Below the pieces are notes generated by a model that saw nothing but the letters and a program-made list of their open reading frames with translations, was not told the origin of the DNA and ran no database searches. A stretch of DNA of 64,000 nucleotides. It comes from Pirellulaceae bacterium (GTDB taxonomy: Bacteria > Planctomycetota > Planctomycetia > Pirellulales > Pirellulaceae). The DNA is taken from positions 57,142 to 121,141 of the forward strand of contig JADYZV010000073.1 of assembly GCA_020852965.1 (NCBI GenBank), given 5' to 3'. Below, one piece after another: positions 18,042 to 28,100 of this stretch; within the stretch, counting starts at the first letter, position 1; the number at the start of each line of letters is the position of its first letter. The position numbers were made by a program, and so were the translations under genes.

Positions 18042-18207
18042 ATCACGATTTCCCTTCGACTATAATTTTAAAACTAAGGAGGTCATACTAGCAGAATTCC
18101 ATTGTGGTTCAATGCTCGAGGCACAGCTAGTGGCTGCTCGAAAATCTCTTCGACAGGTTTTACGAAGAATCCTATCCGAGCTGCACCTTGGATCGAATGG
18201 CTGTCCA

Positions 18208-20784
18208 CTAATTCATCTGACGAGCCGAAACATAGACTGATAGATCGATGCGGCGGAGGAGGACGTCGATGATCAATAGAAACGCGGCGATTGTAATCAA
18301 GGTTGGCCACAGCGGAGTGGGACGTGTGGCACGGGCGGTACCGCGCGCAAATAGCTCGACCGCTGTCGGATTGAATTTTCCACCCGATACACTGGCTAAT
18401 TCTTGTAGTAGCTCTTCATTGGTGGGACGGATTCGTAGCTCGTCACTGTAGCCACGCATCATCCCCCGCGATTGGCGATAGACGACTTGACCCTTCTGCT
18501 TGACTGCAATCTCCACATGATACGACCCGGCAATGGGCAATGGGACGTCGCTGATGTAGCGACCAGGGGACGACTGAGGCATATTCAAGGTGTGGCGCTG
18601 CAGTCGGGGGTCGATCATGGTCAACTCAACTTCGGCGTTGTTCAAAAATTGTCCCAATTCGCTCACAGCATCGACGATGATTTCGGCTTGATCTCCCTTA
18701 CGAGCCGTCTGCATTTGGATACCACGCGTGTCACTCTTCCGCATCACTTGCCGTATAACCTGCGTCCAAAACTTACCGTAGCCCGGCCAGGTCATCCATT
18801 CGGCCGCCCAACGCGATTTGGCATCGGAAGTGAACGCGGCACTCATCCCCAGCCCATAGCGCCACCAAGCCAGCAAGGGATCGCCTTTCTCGGTCGCCAG
18901 GATGACTTCGGCCGTGGGCTTGGGCCGAGTCATCACGTAACCGAGGAGGAATGGAGCCGATTCCATGTCGAGTTCAGCCAGCGCATGGGTCGCTCGAATG
19001 GGTATCGGAATAAACGGCTGTTCGTCAATTGCCGACTTGCTGGCGGTGACGGTTTCTTTGGCAAAGATTTGAGGGACTTGAGCCGGATCGTCCGTAAAGT
19101 AATAGCGCCCCTTTCCAACTCGTGCGATTTGTTCGAGTAATTCCACGTCGGCTCCGCTCCCAGCCGCTACCGTCGAGACGGTGATTTTGGTCGAGGCCAT
19201 TTGAGAGGCCAAGCCTTCAAAATCACCCGGTGTTGAAACGCCATCGGTCAGCAGAATTACGTGCTTGAGTTTCGCGGAAGCGTTCATCAGCATCTCCATG
19301 GACAACTCCATGGCGGGATACATGGTGGTTCCGCCGCCGGCCTCGATGCGCGAGATCTCGTCACTGATCTTCGATGTGTTGCTGGCGGACTGCATTTCGC
19401 TGATGACGTAGGTATCTCCATCAAAGGCTATCACCGCGACTTGGTCCCTGCGTCCCAGCAGTTCGACCGCGGATCGCGCTGCCGACTTGGCCATCTCGAT
19501 CGGATCGCCTTCCATCGATCCGGACTTGTCGATCACCAGTACCATCCCCAGCGATGGCTTCTCCTGTTCTTTTTCAAAGTCGCTACGTACCGGCAGGATC
19601 TCTTCCAGCGTGCTTTTGTAGTAGCCCCCCAAACCGAACGACTGTTCGCCACCGAGCATGATGAAACCACCTCCCAAATCCTGAACCCAAGTGCGGGCGA
19701 TCTGCATTTGCTGCTGAGTCAAAGCGGTGGCGGGGACATTGGAGATCAACAGGCATTCGTAGTTCTGCAGGTCGGCCAGCGTCTCGGGCATACCCTGCGG
19801 CGGACGCACATCGACCTCGATCCCTTCATCCTCGAGGGCATAGGCTAAGTCGCGAATCAAATTCGGGTCACTTTCGACAATCAGCACTTTGGGTTTTCCA
19901 GACGCGTAGACCAAGCCCGACTCGCGATTATTGTCCAACAGCGTATCGTGTTGCAACTCCGAGATGCGCACGGTAAAAGTGGCCATGCGGTCGCGTTCGA
20001 TCGACTGTTGAAAGTGAAATTCGTTGGCACCTGGCTTTAGAGTTTTTCTCTCACTGATCACCTTATGGTCGCCGCGAAAGACTTCGACCAGACCCTCGTC
20101 GTCGTGGTTCGACTGAATCACGGCATGGACCAAGAACGGCTCACCCTCTCGGACCTCGGCTGGGACGCTCACTTCGGCTACTTGAACTTCGGGGTCGCTC
20201 AACGTTGGCAGGGGAATCGTAGAAACGGGCACACGGCTGCGTGAGGCGGCGGCGATGCCATCTCCCACCGTCTGATTGCCGTCGGTCAGTAGCACTATTT
20301 TGGGCACATGCCCCGCTGGCATCGTCCCCACTGCGGCTTCGATGGCTGCCGCTAAATTGGTTCCGTCCTGCTGTCGTCGCTGGTCGTCGCTCTGAGGCTG
20401 CGAGGCATCGTTGACTGGAGCCGTTGACAATTCACGAGGCGATTGTGCGTTGGTGGCGAAAGGTAGTAGGAGCGCTCGATTGATGCCCTTGGATTGCCGC
20501 ACCGACTGCACAAACTGCTCGGCTTGTGCTGCACCTTCTTTGCCAATACTCAGGCTGGTATCCTGCAAAATGACCAAGCATTGCTCATCTGTTTCATTCA
20601 GCCATGTCAGCCCAGCCAGGGAGAGTACGAACAACAGCATCAGGATTAGACGAATGACCATCGAGACCAACCGTTGCGATTTCGGAAGATCGCTCAGGCT
20701 GTATCGATAGTACCATGCGACTACCATGGCTAACGGCAATAGCGCGAGCAATAACCATGGACGAGTGAATTCAAAAGGAAGCAT
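18208..20784 (-). CDS. Membrane-anchored vWA protein with glutamine-amidotransferase-like domain
   Basis: 858 residues. Two N-terminal TM helices (LLLALLPLAMVVAWYY and VIRLILMLLFVLSLAGLTWL) precede a degenerate first vWA-like region (CLVILQDTSLSIGKEG). A CARDB/Ig-like stretch is followed by a class-I GATase-like fold (KPKVLIVESDPNLIRDLAYA ... GGGFIMLGGEQSFG). A canonical vWA domain then carries the MIDAS motif DKSGS at about residues 415-419, with GGGTTMYPA and LTDG completing the metal site. A last TM helix sits near residues 825-845. The bulk faces the periplasm. It is the last gene of the moxR-DUF58-vWA-vWA operon, 33 bp after the previous gene. Such proteins bind protein partners through a divalent metal. 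Confidence 0.85.
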   Translation of the reverse strand: MLPFEFTRPWLLLALLPLAMVVAWYYRYSLSDLPKSQRLVSMVIRLILMLLFVLSLAGLTWLNETDEQCLVILQDTSLSIGKEGAAQAEQFVQSVRQSKGINRALLLPFATNAQSPRELSTAPVNDASQPQSDDQRRQQDGTNLAAAIEAAVGTMPAGHVPKIVLLTDGNQTVGDGIAAASRSRVPVSTIPLPTLSDPEVQVAEVSVPAEVREGEPFLVHAVIQSNHDDEGLVEVFRGDHKVISERKTLKPGANEFHFQQSIERDRMATFTVRISELQHDTLLDNNRESGLVYASGKPKVLIVESDPNLIRDLAYALEDEGIEVDVRPPQGMPETLADLQNYECLLISNVPATALTQQQMQIARTWVQDLGGGFIMLGGEQSFGLGGYYKSTLEEILPVRSDFEKEQEKPSLGMVLVIDKSGSMEGDPIEMAKSAARSAVELLGRRDQVAVIAFDGDTYVISEMQSASNTSKISDEISRIEAGGGTTMYPAMELSMEMLMNASAKLKHVILLTDGVSTPGDFEGLASQMASTKITVSTVAAGSGADVELLEQIARVGKGRYYFTDDPAQVPQIFAKETVTASKSAIDEQPFIPIPIRATHALAELDMESAPFLLGYVMTRPKPTAEVILATEKGDPLLAWWRYGLGMSAAFTSDAKSRWAAEWMTWPGYGKFWTQVIRQVMRKSDTRGIQMQTARKGDQAEIIVDAVSELGQFLNNAEVELTMIDPRLQRHTLNMPQSSPGRYISDVPLPIAGSYHVEIAVKQKGQVVYRQSRGMMRGYSDELRIRPTNEELLQELASVSGGKFNPTAVELFARGTARATRPTPLWPTLITIAAFLLIIDVLLRRIDLSVYVSARQMN

Positions 20785-20817
20785 GGATCAGTTAATCTTG
20801 TTACAGACTTCGAAAGG

Positions 20818-22905
20818 TTAGGCGATCACTCTGCGTTGATACCAAGACCATTCCAGGGCACAAAAGATAGCGGCTGCCAAAACCAGGTAGTACCAAGCGG
20901 GTCGCGAAAGCCAAGTGCTGGACAGCGTCGCTTCGCCAGTCGTCGAGTCGATAGCGCCCTCGACCGGACGCAGATCGCTCTCGTTGCTATCCGCCAAATT
21001 GACCGCTATTTGTTGTACAAGCTGTCGTTCGTCCCCGCCCTCACTTTCACGTGCGCGGACGATGTCCCATAGACCGACCCTATTCAACGGGCCCACCTGC
21101 TGGCTGACGACCGGCGTTTCGTCTCCAGCGGGAGATACCAGTCGCAGTCCCAATTCGCGAATCGACATTTCATCCTCTGGCCGCTCATCGACTGAGCGCG
21201 TAGGAGATACGTCTGGCTCCTTGGCGAATTCAGCAATATCGAGACTTCCGCTAAGGAAAGAGTAATCGTGCAATTTCGCAAGTTGACCACCAGCCAACGA
21301 AGCCTGCAGCTCGTCCGGTTGCCCGGCAAACCAGTTGAGCGCATTGGTTATCATGATGGGAAATGAGGTGCGAAAAGCCAGGTCGCTTCGCTCTAAATTC
21401 ACGTTCAGGACCAAGCAAGTCCCAGTCGGGCGATTCAATTGGGCATACACGGTTTCGCCAGTTACCGTGGCGACCAAAGTTTGCGACGATTCACCAAAGT
21501 CGATTCGACGAGCTTCTGGGAGCAATACATTGTCCAAGCGAATGTGAGTCATTAGCGGTGAGTCTTGATCCTGCTCGGTGATAATCGGGTTCTCAATCAC
21601 TTCCCCCAGTGTCCAAGCGTCTGAGTTGGTTTCTGGATCAACAACCAATACCTGCCCTTCCGGCAGCTTCTCAGGCATGATCCGGTGCAGTACCACTAGC
21701 GTGTTCAGCGGCCAGTCGGTTGGCAATGTATTTACGACATCGACATTGACCAGCGGATTGGCTTCGAACACTTTGCGCAAAAACAGACTGCCGGGAGTGA
21801 CAATCAAGACGTCTTTTACGGCGCGTGGTGGAATAATTGCCCATGCTACATCGTCAATCGGCAAGAGATTGATCGGCGGTGAGATGTCTGCACGATCGCG
21901 GGGGGACAATTGCGTCAGTTTCCCCTGTAGGACGCCGCCAGCTAGCGACGTCTTTTCCAAGGAGCGAGTCCATGTTTCGTTCGGTTCTAAATCGAGTGGC
22001 ACGACATCGATCGGAATTTCGTCCAACTCCAACTCCAATCGTCCCTGGATCGCCACATCCGTTGCGTTTCGTATCGTCACTAACACTTCATAACCGACGG
22101 GATCGATCAGGCTGCGACGAGCTTGGAATTGCGTGATGCCGACGTTGCCAGCGGGGGTGGCCAGCGTATGAAAGATGACCTGGATAATATCTATCGATTC
22201 GGTATCAGCAGACTGCAGTGATTGGTCGATTGGTTCGTCGTTGGCAAGAGTTGCCGATTCAGGGTTGGAGGTGGAGGCTAACGTGGCCAGTGAAGTGGTA
22301 ACCACAGCCTCCGGCCGCTGAGCACAGCCGTCGCTAAACATGTGAACTTGTCCGTTGGGATGTTCGCCAATCAAATGTTTGGCAAGTTGAATAGCCGCAT
22401 CTGGGGTCGACGAGGTATCGCTGGCTTGCATGGAGTCGATGGCGCGTCGCAGCGTCGGAGTGTGCCCGACCATCCCCAGCACCACTTCCGGCTGCGGCCC
22501 GGCAGAGACAATGGCAACTTCGTCACGAAAGCGTAGGCCATCGAACAATCGATGAACCGACGCGCGGGCTGCGTCAAATCGGGTAGGACTTATATCGGTC
22601 GCCACCATGCTAGCCGACGTGTCCATCACCACCACGATTCGCCGCGCCTTGGAAGCTTGCCAGGAAAAATACGGGTCGGCAACAGCCAGCACCAGCAGCA
22701 GTAACAGCAAGAGTTGTGCCAGCAGAGAGAACAAGTGGCGCAAATTTTGCCACCATGCACGTGGTGGCTTATCGTCGTAGATTTGCTTCCAAAACAGGTT
22801 GGTAGAAACACTCACACGCCGCAGCCGTACCTTCAAAATATACAATGCAATGATCGGTAGCGCGATGGCTGCCAAAAGCAATGCGGATGGTACAGCGAAT
22901 GACAT
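20818..22905 (-). CDS. BatA-type membrane protein with vWA domain
   Basis: 695 residues. The N-terminus (FAVPSALLLAAIALPIIALY, ILKVRLRRVSVSTNLFWK) is the BatA/aerotolerance N-terminal domain with two TM helices, the second being SLLAQLLLLLLLVLAVADPY. A vWA domain follows with MIDAS DTSAS near residue 95 and later DAAIQLAKHL. A long beta-rich periplasmic part (~residues 250-650) and a C-terminal TM helix (WYYLVLAAAIFCALEWSW) complete the protein. It is the third gene of the operon, 42 bp after the DUF58 gene. By analogy with Bacteroides BatA/BatB it should present a vWA platform in the envelope for the MoxR-dependent system. Confidence 0.87.
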   Translation of the reverse strand: MSFAVPSALLLAAIALPIIALYILKVRLRRVSVSTNLFWKQIYDDKPPRAWWQNLRHLFSLLAQLLLLLLLVLAVADPYFSWQASKARRIVVVMDTSASMVATDISPTRFDAARASVHRLFDGLRFRDEVAIVSAGPQPEVVLGMVGHTPTLRRAIDSMQASDTSSTPDAAIQLAKHLIGEHPNGQVHMFSDGCAQRPEAVVTTSLATLASTSNPESATLANDEPIDQSLQSADTESIDIIQVIFHTLATPAGNVGITQFQARRSLIDPVGYEVLVTIRNATDVAIQGRLELELDEIPIDVVPLDLEPNETWTRSLEKTSLAGGVLQGKLTQLSPRDRADISPPINLLPIDDVAWAIIPPRAVKDVLIVTPGSLFLRKVFEANPLVNVDVVNTLPTDWPLNTLVVLHRIMPEKLPEGQVLVVDPETNSDAWTLGEVIENPIITEQDQDSPLMTHIRLDNVLLPEARRIDFGESSQTLVATVTGETVYAQLNRPTGTCLVLNVNLERSDLAFRTSFPIMITNALNWFAGQPDELQASLAGGQLAKLHDYSFLSGSLDIAEFAKEPDVSPTRSVDERPEDEMSIRELGLRLVSPAGDETPVVSQQVGPLNRVGLWDIVRARESEGGDERQLVQQIAVNLADSNESDLRPVEGAIDSTTGEATLSSTWLSRPAWYYLVLAAAIFCALEWSWYQRRVIA

Positions 22906-22947
22906 ACTGTTAACTCGAAATGCCTGATGAAAAACTCAGATGAAAAA

Positions 22948-23823
22948 CTATTGACCCACGGCTGACAGACGCATCATGCTCATTACCAATTCATCGAACG
23001 GAACGATGGACTGAGATAGAGTACACCCCAGCCCGTAGTTGGTACAGTAATCCCTTACCGCTTGCTGGTGTTGTTGAAAGCGTTGCTTGTAGTCTCGCAG
23101 GTTTTTTTCTGTGACGGTAACCCTGCGAACTGAGTTGCTTTCGATATCTTCCAATTCGACATCTCCCAACAAATTGGGGTCAGCTTCTAAGGGATCGTGT
23201 AGCTGCAACACATGAGCGTCGAAGCGGCGATAGCGCAATTGATCGAGTCCGATTTGAAATCCATGCTCGTCGAACAGGTCGCTGACTATCACTGCCAATC
23301 CGCCTCGCGAGCCACGGTGCAGCAAACCTTGGACGGTGCGTCCGAGGTTGGTATCTTCCCCCGAGGTTGGCAACGATTCCAGAAAACGCATCAGCGGCAG
23401 GATGCGTGCCTTGCCACGCGTCATCGGGAACTCGGCGATGATCCCATCCGCGTAAGCCACCACGGCGATGCGATCGAGATCTGCCAGAGCAATATAGGCT
23501 AACGCGGCGACCAGGTGTCTGGCTAGATCGAACTTGGCAGGCGTCCCGAAGGCCATACTGCGCGAGCAGTCGAGTAGCAGGTAAACGTGCAGATCTTGAT
23601 CTTCTTGGAATCGTTTGAGCAACAGATCTCCGTGGCGCGCGTAGATATTCCAGTCGAGATAGCGCAGGTCGTCGCCATAGGCATACTCGCGATGGTCCGA
23701 AAACTCGATCCCCGAACCCATCTGCATAGTTCGTCGTTGGGCTAACAGTGAACCGCGAAAGACCCGCTTCGACATGATCGACAGGTATTCCAAGCGAGTC
23801 AAAAAGTCAGGCGGGAAGAGCAT
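22948..23823 (-). CDS. DUF58 domain protein (MoxR partner)
   Basis: 291 residues, the usual size. The DUF58 core is clear: GSGIEFSDHREYAYGDDLRY followed by LDWNIYARHGDLLLKRFQED, then a vWA-like fold with LLLDCSRSMAFG, whose DxSxS forms a MIDAS-like site. VSDLFDEHGFQIGLDQL is also typical. There is no TM segment, so it is cytoplasmic, where it can contact the MoxR ATPase. It lies second in the operon. The 189 bp between it and moxR are filled with family-1 palindromic repeats that could change the expression ratio of the two genes. Confidence 0.92.
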   Translation of the reverse strand: MLFPPDFLTRLEYLSIMSKRVFRGSLLAQRRTMQMGSGIEFSDHREYAYGDDLRYLDWNIYARHGDLLLKRFQEDQDLHVYLLLDCSRSMAFGTPAKFDLARHLVAALAYIALADLDRIAVVAYADGIIAEFPMTRGKARILPLMRFLESLPTSGEDTNLGRTVQGLLHRGSRGGLAVIVSDLFDEHGFQIGLDQLRYRRFDAHVLQLHDPLEADPNLLGDVELEDIESNSVRRVTVTEKNLRDYKQRFQQHQQAVRDYCTNYGLGCTLSQSIVPFDELVMSMMRLSAVGQ

Positions 23824-23858
23824 AGTTGGTCGTGGTCTGTATAGAACTTAATTTCAGT

Positions 23859-23989
23859 GTAGTGGACGAGGTTACGAGTCCTATTAATTCGTTATGGACG
23901 GGGTTACGAGTCCCTTTGATTTGTAGTGGACGAGGTTACGAGTCCGTTCGAAAAGGTATACGTTCGGGACTCGTAACCTCGTCCACTAC
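23859..23989. repeat. Cluster of four family-1 repeat units between moxR and the DUF58 gene
   Basis: Three direct units lie at 23859-23881, 23893-23914 (diverged) and 23923-23945, and one inverted unit at 23966-23989. All share GTTACGAGTCC. The third and fourth are near-perfect complements with a 20-bp spacer, so the operon mRNA can form a stem of over 20 bp here. Confidence 0.88.
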
Positions 23990-24012
23990 CAATCAACCAG
24001 CCAGACCACGAG

Positions 24013-25029
24013 CTATGCAGCAGACAGGGCGTTCTCTGGAATGTTGGCAATGATCTTGCAGATCACATCGTCGGCGCTAATGCCCTCGGCTTGCCCTTCG
24101 AAGTTCAAGATCAAGCGGTGGCGCAGGACTGACGTCGCCATAATCCGCAAATCTTCTCGCGCGACATGGTAGCGACTGTCTAAGATCGCTCGGATTTTTG
24201 CTCCCAGAATCAAAGCTTGTAGACCACGGGGGCTGGCTCCATAGCGGACATACTTCTTCGTCGGGGCAGCGGCGAGCTCATGTTCTGGGTGGGTCGCGAC
24301 CACAATTGCGATGGCATAGCGTCGCACGTCGGGAGCAACGGGGATAAGTCTTGCCAGCGACGACATTTCCGAAATACGCTCGCCGGTCATCACCGCTTCG
24401 GCTTTTGGCTTCAGCGATTCAGTCGTACGATCGAGAATGGTCTCCAAGTCATCCACGGTTGGATACTTGACCAACAGTTTGCAAAAGAAGCGATCCAACT
24501 GAGCTTCTGGCAGCGGGTAGGTACCTTCCATCTCGAGCGGGTTTTGTGTGGCCATGACGAAGAATGGTTCGCTCAGGTGATGCGTGGTGCCAGCCACAGT
24601 GACGGAATGCTCCTGCATGGCTTCCAGCAGCGCAGACTGCGTCTTGGGTGTAGCACGATTGATTTCATCCGCCAAAAGTACGTTGGCGAAGATCGGCCCT
24701 CGTTGGAATTCGAACACCTTCCGCCCATCCTCGGCTTCGCTAATGACTTGGGTTCCGATTAAATCGGCTGGCATCAGGTCAGGGGTGAATTGGATTCGAC
24801 GAAACTGCAAATGCAGTGCCTCGGCCAGCGTACGGACTGTGAGAGTCTTGCCCAGACCCGGAACCCCTTCCAGCAGCACATGACCACCGGCAATCAACGA
24901 AATCAGCATGTCATTTAATATGTCTTGCTGTCCAACGATGACTTTCCCAACCTCTGTTTTCAAATTTTCGAAATCACGTCGGAAGTGAGCAAGCTGCTCT
25001 TTGAGGCTGTCGTCCATCCCCATACTCAT
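24013..25029 (-). CDS. moxR: MoxR-family AAA+ ATPase
   Basis: 338 residues from the ATG at 25027-25029; an upstream GTG (25038) and two further Met codons are alternatives. Walker A is EGVPGLGKT, Walker B LLADEINRA, and the sensor-1 region ATQNPLEMEGTYPLPEAQLDRF is diagnostic for MoxR proteins. The helical lid contains ASPRGLQALILGAKIRA. MoxR ATPases act as chaperones that mature or activate partner complexes together with DUF58 and vWA proteins. This is the first gene of a four-gene operon. The 126 bp upstream are shared with the divergent promoter of the giant TPR gene, so both transcription units may be regulated together. Confidence 0.93.
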   Translation of the reverse strand: MSMGMDDSLKEQLAHFRRDFENLKTEVGKVIVGQQDILNDMLISLIAGGHVLLEGVPGLGKTLTVRTLAEALHLQFRRIQFTPDLMPADLIGTQVISEAEDGRKVFEFQRGPIFANVLLADEINRATPKTQSALLEAMQEHSVTVAGTTHHLSEPFFVMATQNPLEMEGTYPLPEAQLDRFFCKLLVKYPTVDDLETILDRTTESLKPKAEAVMTGERISEMSSLARLIPVAPDVRRYAIAIVVATHPEHELAAAPTKKYVRYGASPRGLQALILGAKIRAILDSRYHVAREDLRIMATSVLRHRLILNFEGQAEGISADDVICKIIANIPENALSAA

Positions 25030-25155
25030 TTCACCCACCCCCCCAAAAAAAAGATTTTGGAAATCAAAAGCCCATCGCTGGATTCTAAGTACAGTGCCGA
25101 CGGTATATTAGCACAACTGCAGGCTTAGACATGTGAGTCCCGAGGAGTATTTGGT

Positions 25156-28100
25156 ATGAATTGGTCAAATCATTTTTTTGGCTTTTCGTCGGTGCGGGTC
25201 ACACTGCTCTGGGCCAGTTTGTTCCACGCGCCGGGTTTGATCGCAGCGCCTAGTCCGCAATCAGCTAATACTAGTAAAGCGGCAACGACGGAATCGACAA
25301 CGGCCGAAGCGATTGAACTAACGGAAGAAGAAGCTCGTCAAATTAAAACGACCGAGCGTTTTCTCGATGTACTATTGAAGAACCCGCGTTACGGTACGGC
25401 CTTGGATCGAGTCTACGGACATCATATCGAGTTTGGCACACTCGACAAATTCCTAGAGACCCTTAAGGACCGCGCGAATAGCGAAGCCGATGCGGGTGCG
25501 ATCTGGATGCTGTTGGGCTTGTTTGAATCGCAACGGGGTAACGATGCGGCGGCGGTTGAGTCTTTGCAACAGGCGGAGCAACTTCGCCCCAGCGACGCAC
25601 TGGCCAGCTACTACCTCGGACAGGCTCAACTGAGAATTGGTCAATCGACCGAGGCCATCGCTTCGCTCGAACGGGCCATCGAGCGGAAGCCGGCGCGTGC
25701 GGACCTACTGGAAATCTTTCAAACGCTGGGACGCGTGCATCAGCGCGCTCAGCGTACCGAGCAAGCCATGGAAGTCTGGCAACGGCTTGAGTCGTTGTTC
25801 CCCGACGATCCGCGTGTGCTGGAACAAATAGCCGTGACGCTGGCCGAAGAGGGACAGCCCGCACTGGCCTTACCGCGTTATCAAAAACTTGCGGGCTTAG
25901 TGCGCGATGACTACCGCAAAGTCGTGTACAACGTCACCGCCGCTGAACTAACGATCAAGACTGGCGAGCGGGAAGCCGGTTTGCAGTTGCTTGAGAAAGT
26001 GCTTCAGGATTTGAATCCTGAGAGCTGGCTCTACCGCGATGTGCGCCGGCGCATTGATGATGTATTTCTGCGATCGGGCGATCAAGACAGTTTGGTAAAA
26101 TACTACCAGAACTGGCTGGCCAGTCATCCTGAAGATGTCGAAGGCATGGCACGGCTGGCAAAGTTCTTGGCTTCATCCGCGCGAGTTCCGGAAGCGACCC
26201 AGTGGATGGAGAAGGTTCTCCAACTGGCGCCCACTCGCGCCGATTTGCGAAAGGCGTTCATTGACCAATTGACCAGCGATCAACGTTTTGCCGAAGCGAT
26301 TGAGCAATACGAACAGTTGATTAAGTCGAATCCCGGCAATACGGACTACCTGCGCGATTGGGGGAAATTAGTTCTTCGCCATCGTGACATCCCAGAAGAA
26401 GACCGCAAGCGAGAAGCGATACGCGTTTGGAATCAAATTCTGACCACGCGTCCCGACGACGCGCTGACCGTTTCACAGGTCGCCGACCTATTTCGCCAAA
26501 ACAAGATCAACGATCAAGCGGAACAACTATATCGCAAGGCGGTCGAACTGGCACCTGGCGATCCTCAGTACCGAGAGTACTTGGGAGAATTCTTGCATCT
26601 TCAAGGTCGCTCGGAGGAAGCGCTGCAAATGTGGGCCAGCATCGCTGAAGGCGCGCGGCGCACGGCGGTGAATGTAAATCGTCTGGCAGAAGTCTACAAC
26701 AGCTTTGGGTTTACAGAACAAGCGACCGTCGAAATAGCGGAAGCCCTAAAGTTGGACCCGAAGGATTTCAGCTTGCATATTCGTGCAGCCGACTATCACC
26801 TCAAGGCGGGCAAGTACGATCCAGCCTTGGAGTTTGTCGCGTCTGCTGAAGCGCTGGCTGCCAACGACGACGAGCGCGATGCGGTGATCCAACAGCGAAT
26901 CGATATCCTTCAGGGCAGCCAACAATTGGACGAAGTGGCAGATGAACTGCTGGCAAAATTGGACCAGCAGTCCCAGGCCACATCAGCCGATTGGTATTTG
27001 GCCGCGCGCTATTTGGAAGCCGCTCGGCGATGGCCGCTCGCAACGGAAGCGATCGACAAGGCTATCTTAGCGGATTCAAAATCTATTCCAGCCTTAAACG
27101 TGGCGGCGAGGATTGCCGAGACATCCGGCGACTACGGTCGCGCATCGAAGATGAATCGGACCTTGGCGGAAATCGACCGACGCTCGCGCGGCGATCATTT
27201 GATGAACGTTTCACGTCTCGAAGCCCAGTTGGGACGCGCCGATGAGGCGCTCAAGGCAGCTCAAGAGTTGATCGTTTTCGCTCCCGGCAATACCGATAAC
27301 TACGAATTCTTCGCGCAAGTCTGCTTGCGGTTTGGACGAGCCGATGAGGGGTTGGATGCGCTTCGCAAAGCGGTGCGAATCAACCCCAACGAGCCGCATT
27401 TGATCATGGCATTGGCCGCCGCCCTGGCTGATCAACTGCGAACCGATGAAGCCATCGAAGTCTATTGGCGGGCCTTTGATAAATCGGATGAAGTCGAAGA
27501 CAAAGTTAGCCTGACCATGAAGCTGACTCTGCTATATCAGCAGATCAACCAGTTGGACAAACTCATCGATCGCTTAGAACGAGAGCGGCGCGAAGTGGAC
27601 AAGCGTCGCGAGATGACGATTTGTTTGGCACAAGCCTGGCATACCTCGGGTGACTTGGGGGCCGCTCGGCAGGAGCTCGAAGGATTGCTCAGCGAGGACA
27701 CACGCGACACGAATCTTCTAAACCAATTAGCCAAACTGTGCCAGGAGGCTGCCGATCCAGATGCCGCAGTCGCCTACCAACGACAGTTGGTGGCCATTGC
27801 ACCGGGGCATGAGACCGAGTTTCCGCTAGCTGGGATGTTGATGGCTAGTGGTCAAACGGATGAAGCACGAGAGATTTTTGTCAAGCTGACGCAACGCGAG
27901 GAGGATCCGGTGCGGCAAATGCGAGCCCTGGATTCACTGATCACGCAAGGCAATTTTGAGTCGGCAATCGGAGTCATCGAGCCGATCTTAGCGCAAAATC
28001 GCGAAGATTGGGAACTGCTATATCGCGAAGGCGTAGCCTGGGCGTCTCTCGATAAGAAAGAGGAAGCGATCAACCGATTTCAACGCATTTTGGCTTTGAG

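Noticed and set aside
18076..18083. Perfect AAGGAGGT Shine-Dalgarno sequence on the plus strand
   Set aside because: No start codon follows at a suitable distance; the first ATG (18112) gives a 42-codon frame antisense to the vWA gene.
18083..18310. 75-codon minus-strand frame overlapping the end of the vWA gene
   Set aside because: It overlaps the well-supported vWA C-terminus in another frame; the composition (RRPPPPHRS) is typical of a shadow frame.
23859..23989. Possible CRISPR array
   Set aside because: Units are unevenly spaced, one is inverted, spacers are short and no cas genes are near.
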